A stretch of DNA of 5,084 bases. Source: Dysgonamonadaceae bacterium (GTDB lineage Bacteria; Bacteroidota; Bacteroidia; Bacteroidales; Azobacteroidaceae). The position numbers and the translations under genes are program-made. Shown piece by piece: positions 1 to 5,084 of this stretch. The DNA is taken from the NCBI GenBank assembly GCA_031282925.1, contig JAITCT010000085.1, positions 1 through 5,084 of the forward strand, in the 5' to 3' direction. Each line of letters starts with the position of its first letter. Position 1 is the first letter of the stretch. The notes beneath the pieces were generated by a model. That model was not told the origin of the DNA, did not search any database, and saw only the letters and a list, made by a program, of their open reading frames with translations.

Positions 1-2
1 TA

Positions 3-16
3 CGTAATTCGTAATT
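3..16. repeat. Two tandem copies of the heptamer CGTAATT
   Basis: Two perfect adjacent copies of CGTAATT occupy 3-9 and 10-16, and the array may continue beyond the left edge. I recall similar intergenic stretches in many Bacteroidota genomes, where they are often mis-called as small proteins. With only two copies visible, chance is not excluded. Confidence 0.4.
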
Positions 17-26
17 AAATTTTCAC

Positions 27-34
27 TATATTTG
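27..34 (+). promoter_or_regulatory. Promoter -7 element (TATATTTG) of the pyridoxal kinase gene
   Basis: TATATTTG fits the Bacteroidota -7 consensus TAnnTTTG exactly. The matching -33 TTTG is not clear at the expected distance, around bases 4-8, where the heptamer repeat lies. Transcription would begin near base 41. That leaves about 19 bases before the ATG at 60 but only about 7 before the TTG at 48, which favours the ATG as the true start. Confidence 0.6.
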
Positions 35-59
35 CGCCCGATTCAAATTGAAAATAACA

Positions 60-947
60 ATGAAAGAACTAAAAAGAGTTGTTGCAATCCACGACATTTC
101 CGGTTTCGGAAAATGTTCATTGACCGTTGCCCTGCCGGTTATTTCAGCCGCAGGAATTGAAACTGCCGTATTGCCTGCGGCGGTTTTATCTACCCACACC
201 GGCGGATTTACCGGTTTTACCTACCGCGATCTGACGGAAGACATTCAACCGATTGCCGATCACTGGAAATCTTTAGGTATCGGATTTGACGCTATTTACA
301 CGGGATTTTTAGGCTCGTTTGAACAGTTGGACTTAATAAGCCGCTTCTTTGATACATTCAAAACTTCCGGCAACCTCATTTTGGTTGATCCCGTCATGGC
401 GGATAACGGGGAATTATATAAAATCTTCACGCCGGAATTTGCCGCCGGAATGAGCCGCCTGTGCAGGAAAGCGGATATGATTGTGCCTAACCTGACGGAA
501 GCAGCCCTGCTGTTAGGCGAATCCTGCAAGCCCGGCCCGTATGACGAAAAATACATTTCCGAATTACTCAAAAAATTAAGTGCGCTGGGTCCCAAACAGG
601 TAGTGCTGACGGGCGTATTCTTCAATGAAAAAGAATTAGGCGCTGCCGCTTACGACGCCGAAACAGGGGAAATAACCTGTTCATTTGAAAATCGGGTGCC
701 GGGTTATTATCACGGCACGGGCGACGTCTTCGGTTCCGCGCTTTTGGCTGCGGTGATGAACGGTTTCCCGCTGAGCGAAGCGACCGGAATTGCAGTTCGT
801 TTCACTGCTTCCGCTATCCGGAAAACGGCGGCTGCCGGTACGGATATCCGTTTCGGAGTTAATTTTGAGCAGTCTATCCCTGAGTTTTTGAAGGATTTGG
901 GAATTATTCCGGACATAATGCAAACGGCCGCTGATAGCAATATGTAA
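60..947 (+). CDS. pdxY: Pyridoxal/pyridoxamine kinase (vitamin B6 salvage)
   Basis: Cytoplasmic kinase of the ribokinase-like fold that phosphorylates pyridoxal or pyridoxamine with ATP, feeding the pyridoxal phosphate salvage pathway. From the ATG at 60 the protein has 295 residues, a normal length for the family. In order it shows the N-terminal substrate-binding strand HDISGFGKCSL (11-21), the STHTGG segment (44-49), DPVMADNGELY (110-120), PNLTEAALLLG (143-153), VVLTG (181-185) and the anion-hole motif GTGDVFGSALL (219-229), with Asp222 as the predicted catalytic base. An in-frame TTG at 48 would add four residues, but it sits almost on the inferred transcription start, so the ATG is preferred. 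It has its own promoter and is separated from pyrG by a second one, so it is probably monocistronic. The family resembles the pyridoxamine kinase type common in Bacteroidota and Firmicutes. Substrate preference (pdxY versus pdxK) cannot be settled from sequence, and a ThiD-like hydroxymethylpyrimidine kinase is less likely. Confidence 0.9.
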   Translation: MKELKRVVAIHDISGFGKCSLTVALPVISAAGIETAVLPAAVLSTHTGGFTGFTYRDLTEDIQPIADHWKSLGIGFDAIYTGFLGSFEQLDLISRFFDTFKTSGNLILVDPVMADNGELYKIFTPEFAAGMSRLCRKADMIVPNLTEAALLLGESCKPGPYDEKYISELLKKLSALGPKQVVLTGVFFNEKELGAAAYDAETGEITCSFENRVPGYYHGTGDVFGSALLAAVMNGFPLSEATGIAVRFTASAIRKTAAAGTDIRFGVNFEQSIPEFLKDLGIIPDIMQTAADSNM

Positions 948-982
948 CCCGGCAGTACCTTAAAAAGAATTAAGCCTGAAAG

Positions 983-1012
983 ATTGTTTCAATAAAAAAA
1001 TTCGTACCTTTG
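983..1012 (+). promoter_or_regulatory. Bacteroidota-type promoter of pyrG
   Basis: TACCTTTG at 1005-1012 is a perfect TAnnTTTG -7 element. ATTG at 983-986, 18 bases upstream, is a near match to the -33 TTTG. Transcription should begin around 1019, giving a leader of about 20 bases before the GTG start. The leader has no Shine-Dalgarno sequence, which is normal for this phylum, and is too short for an attenuator. Confidence 0.75.
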
Positions 1013-1039
1013 CGCTCCTAACAGCAAAGTTTTATTCAA

Positions 1040-2641
1040 GTGGCAGAAACAAAATATATCTTCGTTACCGGCGGCGTCGTTTCTTCCTTAGGCAAAGGAA
1101 TCGTAGCGGCGTCGTTAGGTAAACTTCTCCAAGCGCGGGGATACCGGGTTACTATCCAAAAATTTGATCCTTATATTAATATTGATCCCGGAACGCTGAA
1201 TCCTTATGAACACGGCGAATGTTATGTAACTGTCGACGGCAGGGAAACCGACCTCGACCTCGGCCATTACGAACGTTTCCTCAATATTACGACTACCAGA
1301 GTAAATAATGTTACTACCGGGCGGATATACCAAAATGTGATAGACCGCGAACGAAAAGGCGATTTTCTCGGAAAAACCGTGCAGGTGGTACCGCATATCA
1401 CCGATGAAATCAAACGCAACGTCAGGATTTTGGGAAATACCGGCGAATACGATTTTGTTATTACCGAAATCGGCGGAACGGTGGGCGATATCGAATCTTT
1501 ACCTTATATAGAAAGCGTCCGCCAGCTGCGTTGGGAATTGGGGAAAAACTGCCTGTGCGTACATTTGACTTACGTGCCTTACATTGCTGCGGCAAAGGAA
1601 GTGAAAACCAAACCTACGCAACATTCGGTCAAAGTATTGCAGGAGCAGGGCGTTCAGCCCAATTTACTGGTGCTGCGGACAGAAAAGAAATTACCGGAAA
1701 ATATATGCCATAAAGTTGCTTTGTTTTGCAATGTGGACGAAGACGCCGTCATTCAATCGTATGACGTTCCGAGTATTTACGAAGTCCCGCCGGTTTTGGC
1801 GCAACAGAACATGGACGAAATTGTACTCAAAAAAATGGGCGTAACGAATGAAAAACCGTTGAAACTGGATGCATGGACAGGCTTCCTCAACAATATGAGA
1901 ACAGCCGGGAAAACGGTTACCATCGGTTTGGTGGGAAAATACGTCGAACTTCCCGACGCCTATAAGTCCATTACCGAATCCCTGTTGCAGGCGGCTACTT
2001 ACCACCACCGGAAATTAAACCTGGAACTGATTCATTCCGAAAAAATCACCGAAAATAATGTCGAAGAGTTGCTTTGCGGTTTGGATGGTATTCTGGTTGC
2101 TCCGGGTTTTGGTCAACGGGGTATCGAAGGCAAATTTACCGCCCTCAAATATGCCCGCGAACACGACAAGCCGACTTTCGGCGTGTGCCTGGGAATGCAA
2201 TGTATGGTCATCGAATTTGCCCGGAATGTGGTGGGGTTAAAAAATGCCAATTCTACCGAAATGGACATTTCTTCTCCTTATAAAGTGATTGACATCATGG
2301 AAGAACAAAAAAACCTGGCCGTCATGGGCGGGTCTATGCGTCTCGGCGCTTACAGTTGCCGGCTGGATAAAAATTCAAAAGCGTATCAGGCTTATAACAG
2401 TGAACTTGTCGTTGAACGCCATCGGCACCGTTATGAGTTTAATAATAAATTCAAGGCGCAATTTGAGGAAAAGGGAATGAAATGCTCCGGGATCAATCCG
2501 GAAACGGGGCTGGTGGAAGTCGTGGAAGTATCCGCTTTGAAATGGTATATCGGCACACAGTATCATCCGGAATATAATTCCACGGTCTTGAAGCCCAATC
2601 CTTTATTTATGAGTTTTATCGGGGCGGCGATTGGGAATTGA
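1040..2641 (+). CDS. pyrG: CTP synthase (glutamine-hydrolysing)
   Basis: Makes CTP from UTP, ATP and glutamine, the last step of de novo pyrimidine nucleotide synthesis, as a cytoplasmic tetramer. The 533-residue protein is full length (E. coli has 545). The N-terminal amidoligase domain (about 1-270) has the P-loop GGVVSSLGKG at 11-20 with Lys19, the Mg-binding segment ETDLDLGHYERF (69-80, Asp73), EIGGTVGDIES (143-153, Glu143) and the UTP/CTP-binding KTKPTQHSVK (189-198). The C-terminal class I glutamine amidotransferase domain (about 290-533) has the oxyanion segment APGFGQRG (354-361), the nucleophile Cys383 in GVCLGMQ, and His509/Glu511 in YHPE. All catalytic residues are present. It starts at GTG: the conserved sequence begins at residue 5 and no nearby in-frame ATG exists. 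A dedicated promoter lies just upstream, and yidC follows after 70 bases, probably in the same transcript. The stop codon lies inside a heptamer repeat. The family is allosterically activated by GTP and feedback-inhibited by CTP. Confidence 0.98.
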   Translation: MAETKYIFVTGGVVSSLGKGIVAASLGKLLQARGYRVTIQKFDPYINIDPGTLNPYEHGECYVTVDGRETDLDLGHYERFLNITTTRVNNVTTGRIYQNVIDRERKGDFLGKTVQVVPHITDEIKRNVRILGNTGEYDFVITEIGGTVGDIESLPYIESVRQLRWELGKNCLCVHLTYVPYIAAAKEVKTKPTQHSVKVLQEQGVQPNLLVLRTEKKLPENICHKVALFCNVDEDAVIQSYDVPSIYEVPPVLAQQNMDEIVLKKMGVTNEKPLKLDAWTGFLNNMRTAGKTVTIGLVGKYVELPDAYKSITESLLQAATYHHRKLNLELIHSEKITENNVEELLCGLDGILVAPGFGQRGIEGKFTALKYAREHDKPTFGVCLGMQCMVIEFARNVVGLKNANSTEMDISSPYKVIDIMEEQKNLAVMGGSMRLGAYSCRLDKNSKAYQAYNSELVVERHRHRYEFNNKFKAQFEEKGMKCSGINPETGLVEVVEVSALKWYIGTQYHPEYNSTVLKPNPLFMSFIGAAIGN

Positions 2642-2656
2642 TAATTGAAAATTGAG
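2636..2656. repeat. Three tandem 7-base AATTGA-N units across the pyrG stop codon
   Basis: AATTGAT, AATTGAA and AATTGAG follow each other with an exact period of 7 (2636, 2643, 2650). The first unit supplies the final Asn codon and the TGA stop of pyrG, so the repeat invades the coding end. I recall AATTGA-rich intergenic stretches as common in Bacteroidota genomes. Their function is unknown to me. Confidence 0.7.
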
Positions 2657-2679
2657 AAAATAATAAATTAATGTATCCG

Positions 2680-2694
2680 GGACCCGCAGGGTTC
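2680..2694 (+). other. Small hairpin just upstream of yidC
   Basis: Bases 2680-2685 (GGACCC) can pair with 2689-2694 (GGGTTC), with one G-U pair, around a three-base GCA loop. It ends 17 bases before the preferred yidC ATG. No T tract follows, so it is not an intrinsic terminator. It might affect translation or RNA processing between pyrG and yidC, or be chance. Confidence 0.3.
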
Positions 2695-2711
2695 AAATGT
2701 TGATAAAATTT

Positions 2712-4601
2712 ATGGATAAAAATGCGATTTGGGGATTTATATTGATTTTCCTTGTAGTTATTGGTTTTTCTTATTTGAATCGTCCTTCCAAAGGGCAGAT
2801 AGAGGCGCAACAGAGGTATTTGGATTCGATGGCGATTGTGGAGCGGCAAACGGCCGCACAACCGGCGCTTGCCGCCGAATCGCCGGATACCAGCAATTTG
2901 TCCGATTCCGCTGTGGCGGAGCGTTTAGCGGCGCTTTACGGTGATTTTTCCTTTGCGGCGCAGGGCGAAGAAACGTTTATCACTTTGGAAAACGAATTGC
3001 TTATGCTTCGGTTGTCGTCGAAAGGCGGGCGCGTTTATTCGGCAGGGTTGAAACAATATACCAATTACGAAGATAAGCCTTTAATGCTCTTTGATAAAGA
3101 CGAATCTTATTTTTCGGCGACTTTGATTACTGCCAATAACCGAATCGTCAATACGGGCGATTTATATTTCGAGACCATAGAACAAAGCCCGCTGTCAACG
3201 ACTTTCCGGCTGAAAACCGGCGACGACGCTTGGCTGGATTTTGTTTATAACCTGCATCCCGACGATTATATGGTTGATTTTAATATCGTTCCGCATAATT
3301 TGCTCAATCATGTTTCTTCCCAAACCGGTTCGTTAGACCTTACATGGAAACAGAAAATCCGTCAGCAGGAAAAAGGCCGGAAATTTGAAGAACGCTATGC
3401 GCAGTTGTTTTACAAGTATTTGAGCGACGATGTGGAACACCTGAAGGAAACAAAAGACGATTCCAAAGCGGTCCCGAACAAATTGAAATGGATAGGATAC
3501 AAAGACCAGTATTTCTCGTCGGCCTTGATTGCCAAAGAAAGTTTCGGCGCCGGCCAGCTGGATTCCAAATATTTCAAAAACGGCGAATATCTGAAAGACT
3601 ATTCCACATCAACAAGCGTGGATTTCGACATCCGGTCGGACAAACCCGTTGAATTGAGCTATTTTTTCGGGCCGAACGATTACAATTTGTTGAAAAGTTA
3701 CGATAAAACCAAATTTGAAGGGCAGGATCTTCAACTGGAAAAGTTGGTTTATTTGGGATGGAGCTTGTTCCGGTCAATCAATAAATGGATTATCATACCT
3801 GTTTTCGACTGGCTGGTCGGCAGCATTGCCGGCGTAGGTTTGGCTATCCTTGTGCTGACTTTGATTGTTAAAATAGTGTTATTCCCGCTGGTTTACAAAT
3901 CCTTAATGTCGTCGGCCAAAATGCGGGTAATGAAGCCGCAAATCGAAGCGATAACTGCCAAACATCCGGGACAGGGAAATGCAATGGTGCGGCAACAAAA
4001 AACCATGGAACTCTACCGGCAAGTCGGCATCAACCCGATGAGCGGCTGTGTGCCGATGCTCATTCAAATGCCTATTCTTTTGGCGCTGTTCTGGTTCTTC
4101 CCCTCGGCCATCGAACTGAGGCATCAAAGCTTCCTTTGGGCAAAAGACTTGGCTACTTACGATGCAATCATTCAATGGAATACCTATATCCCGTTTATTT
4201 CCGACTCTTTCGGAAACCACATTAGCCTTTTCTGCCTGTTGATGACCGTCGTCAATGTTATTTACACGAAATATAATATGGATCAGGCCAATACGGGACA
4301 GGAACAGATGCCGGGCATGAAAGTGATGATGTACATTATGCCGGTTTTCATGATGTTTTTCCTCAATTCGTATTCATCCGGCTTGAACTATTATTATTTC
4401 ATTTCTACTTTGATTACGATTCTTCAAACAATCGCTTTCCGTTATTTCCTGAACGAAAATGCTTTGCTGGCAAAACTGGAAGCCAACAAAAAAAATCCTC
4501 CGAAAAAGAAATCCGGTTTTATGGCTCGCCTGGAAGAAGCGCAACGGAAACAACAGGCCATGCTTCGGGAACAACAAAAAAAGCAGGGGAAACGGAGGTA
4601 A
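2712..4601 (+). CDS. yidC: Membrane protein insertase YidC (Oxa1/Alb3 family)
   Basis: Inserts and folds inner-membrane proteins, alone or with SecYEG. From the ATG at 2712 the protein has 629 residues and begins MDKNAIWGF, the usual Bacteroidota YidC start. An ATG at 2697 would add MLIKF, which does not fit that pattern. TM1 spans about residues 6-22. A large periplasmic beta-domain follows (about 80-345), preceded by a low-complexity Ala/Ser/Glu linker. The conserved insertase core comes next: TM2 about 373-395, a cytoplasmic coiled-coil hairpin about 400-437 (SSAKMRVMKPQI), then GINPMSGCVPMLIQMP (439-454) leading into TM3, and further membrane segments about 503-518, 538-553 and 558-580. 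The hydrophilic-groove Arg of E. coli (Arg366) is Lys387 here, in LIVKIVLFPL; I believe Lys is usual in this phylum. The tail (about 590-629) is rich in Lys, Arg and Gln, as expected for ribosome contact. Pairing with pyrG, and not with rnpA-rpmH, is typical of Bacteroidota. No promoter is seen in the preceding gap, so co-transcription with pyrG is likely. Confidence 0.97.
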   Translation: MDKNAIWGFILIFLVVIGFSYLNRPSKGQIEAQQRYLDSMAIVERQTAAQPALAAESPDTSNLSDSAVAERLAALYGDFSFAAQGEETFITLENELLMLRLSSKGGRVYSAGLKQYTNYEDKPLMLFDKDESYFSATLITANNRIVNTGDLYFETIEQSPLSTTFRLKTGDDAWLDFVYNLHPDDYMVDFNIVPHNLLNHVSSQTGSLDLTWKQKIRQQEKGRKFEERYAQLFYKYLSDDVEHLKETKDDSKAVPNKLKWIGYKDQYFSSALIAKESFGAGQLDSKYFKNGEYLKDYSTSTSVDFDIRSDKPVELSYFFGPNDYNLLKSYDKTKFEGQDLQLEKLVYLGWSLFRSINKWIIIPVFDWLVGSIAGVGLAILVLTLIVKIVLFPLVYKSLMSSAKMRVMKPQIEAITAKHPGQGNAMVRQQKTMELYRQVGINPMSGCVPMLIQMPILLALFWFFPSAIELRHQSFLWAKDLATYDAIIQWNTYIPFISDSFGNHISLFCLLMTVVNVIYTKYNMDQANTGQEQMPGMKVMMYIMPVFMMFFLNSYSSGLNYYYFISTLITILQTIAFRYFLNENALLAKLEANKKNPPKKKSGFMARLEEAQRKQQAMLREQQKKQGKRR

Positions 4602-4608
4602 GAATAAT

Positions 4609-4831
4609 ATGCACAACCTGATTGATAGATATAAACAGATAAGGAAAAGGAATAATATTAGCAAAGATTACCGATCGAAATATGCTTTTGTCGGATATTG
4701 CAGATATTTTACAGGCTAATCCGGAAGAACTGCTTACGCTTTGGCTTGCCGACCAAATAACAGCCGTAGTTGCTGATGAAAAAGAAATTGCAAATAAAGT
4801 GTTGGATGCAGTAAAAGGAAACATCAAATAA
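4609..4831 (+). pseudogene. Remnant of a small XRE-type helix-turn-helix regulator, frameshifted with part of the HTH missing
   Basis: Starting 7 bases after the yidC stop, one frame reads MHNLIDRYKQIRKRNNIS, which resembles helix 1 of XRE repressors. It then loses sense and stops at codon 37. A second frame, open after a stop at 4640-4642, reads ILAKITDRNMLL and then SDIADILQANPEELLTLWLA up to TAA at 4829-4831. The LLTLWLADQITAVVADE part matches the C-terminal half of short regulators that accompany restriction-modification and other defence genes in Bacteroidota. The two frames meet at about 4651-4662. Helix 2 of the DNA-binding domain is absent, and the total length (223 bases, not a multiple of 3) is some 25-30 codons short of the roughly 100-residue family. 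I infer an out-of-frame internal deletion. A sequencing error alone would explain the frameshift but not the missing segment. The second frame could still be translated from the ATG at 4682 as a 49-residue peptide. Family assignment is from recognition only. Confidence 0.6.
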
Positions 4832-4833
4832 TT

Positions 4834-4917
4834 ATGTCGTCAAAATTTTTCACAAACGAGAACGAAAATACCTTACTCAACAAGATTAAGGGTGTTTTTG
4901 AGCATAAAAACATTTAA
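4834..4917 (+). pseudogene. 27-codon ORF resembling the N-terminus of a PLD-type/SF2 helicase, probably a deletion remnant
   Basis: The ORF reads MSSKFFTNENENTLLNKIKG followed by VFEHKNI and a TAA stop. This closely resembles the opening residues I recall from very large Bacteroidota proteins combining a phospholipase D-like nuclease domain with an SF2/SNF2 helicase, where the text continues into a segment like FDALVGYFRASGYF. Here it stops instead. The ORF begins 2 bases after the regulator remnant and ends 6 bases before the next gene, so both operon junctions are intact while the body of the gene is gone. I infer a large internal deletion that kept the start and possibly the last few codons with the stop. 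The alternative is a genuine small peptide gene, which I consider less likely. No catalytic motif of either domain is present, so the remnant has no predicted enzyme activity. Confidence 0.5.
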
Positions 4918-4923
4918 ATAGTT

Positions 4924-5084
4924 ATGCCCGAACAACAAGTCATAGAATACAAATCCATTTGGGACGACAAGTACCTGAAATGGATATGCGGCTTTGCCAA
5001 TGCGCAGGGCGGTACGCTTGTTATAGGCAAAGACGATGAGGGTAATATCGTTGGTGTAAAAAACTCTAAAAGACTGTTGGAAGA
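4924..5084 (+). CDS. Schlafen AlbA_2-domain protein, N-terminal part, cut by the window edge
   Basis: Open from the ATG at 4924 to the end of the window: 53 complete codons and no stop. The start MPEQQVIEYKSIWDDKYLKW and the following ICGFANAQGGTLVIG (21-35) and DDEGNIVGV (37-45) are the core of the AlbA_2 domain (Schlafen-like, formerly 'divergent AAA-4'). The conserved Glu8, the FAN-x-x-GG loop (24-30), Asp37/Asp38 and the Gly residues are all present. Full-length relatives are typically several hundred residues and carry a C-terminal ATPase-like or winged-helix part, which cannot be seen here. They are annotated as putative DNA-binding or ATP-binding proteins and often lie beside restriction-modification and other defence genes, but the exact function is generally unknown. 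It follows the helicase remnant by 6 bases and appears to belong to the same operon. No promoter of its own is visible. Whether the gene is intact depends on sequence to the right. Confidence 0.8.
   Translation, partial: MPEQQVIEYKSIWDDKYLKWICGFANAQGGTLVIGKDDEGNIVGVKNSKRLLE

Noticed and set aside
48..59. Upstream in-frame TTG start for the pyridoxal kinase
   Set aside because: It would lie only about 7 bases from the inferred transcription start and add four non-conserved residues. The ATG at 60 fits better.
959..974. Possible terminator hairpin after the kinase gene (CTTAA and TTAAG arms around AAAGAA)
   Set aside because: The stem is only 5 bp and almost all A/T, and no T tract follows on the + strand, so it is too weak to call a terminator.
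1013..1039. pyrG leader attenuator of the Gram-positive type (reiterative G addition at the transcription start)
   Set aside because: The leader is about 20 bases, does not begin with a G run, and has no terminator hairpin.
2697..2711. Five-residue-longer yidC start at 2697
   Set aside because: Bacteroidota YidC proteins typically begin with MDKN, as seen from the ATG at 2712. The upstream ATG also overlaps the leader ORF.
296..2861. Several antisense and alternative-frame ORFs of 60-109 codons inside the kinase, pyrG and yidC
   Set aside because: They lie inside strongly conserved genes, have no family resemblance and carry no promoters of their own. The one crossing 2636-2656 on the minus strand is partly translated repeat.
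4374..4827. Minus-strand ORFs of 96 and 102 codons across the yidC end and the regulator remnant
   Set aside because: They are hydrophobic, low-complexity translations opposite the Lys/Gln-rich yidC tail or opposite the recognisable regulator frame, with no family match.
1..5084. tRNA, rRNA, CRISPR array, insertion sequence or attachment site
   Set aside because: No cloverleaf, spaced direct repeats, transposase motifs or flanking inverted repeats were seen. An attachment or target-site repeat near 4602 could not be assessed without the right flank.

Overview
The window is chromosomal DNA from a member of the Bacteroidota, most likely order Bacteroidales. Three things point there. Two promoters carry the phylum's -7 element TAnnTTTG. 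No clear Shine-Dalgarno sequences precede the starts. The CTP synthase and YidC proteins have Bacteroidales-like sequences and lie side by side, an arrangement I know from that group. This taxonomic call rests on recognition, not on a search.

The left nine tenths is ordinary core genome, all on the + strand: a pyridoxal/pyridoxamine kinase (about 60-947), then CTP synthase pyrG with its own promoter (1040-2641), then the membrane protein insertase yidC (2712-4601). pyrG and yidC are probably co-transcribed: the 70-base gap between them has no recognisable promoter or terminator. The kinase salvages vitamin B6, pyrG makes CTP from UTP, and yidC inserts and folds inner-membrane proteins. They form a housekeeping neighbourhood, not a single pathway.

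From base 4602 the character changes. By hand count G+C falls to about one third across 4602-4921, against roughly 45-47% in a sampled stretch of pyrG. Packed into this tail are what look like the remains of an accessory, probably defence-type, operon. First comes a short XRE-type helix-turn-helix regulator whose two ends lie in different frames, with the middle of the DNA-binding domain missing. Next is a 27-codon ORF matching what I recall of the start of large PLD-type/SF2 helicases. Last is the intact start of a Schlafen AlbA_2-domain protein that runs off the right edge. These three are separated by only 2 and 6 bases, as in a compact operon, and the first begins 7 bases after the yidC stop codon.

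The intergenic regions hold short 7-base tandem repeats at the left edge and across the pyrG stop codon, plus a small hairpin and a 10-codon leader ORF just before yidC. I see no tRNA, rRNA, CRISPR array, insertion sequence or convincing intrinsic terminator. The most interesting part is the degraded accessory operon at the right end. It looks like decay of a known kind of island, and I do not see a clearly new system within the window.
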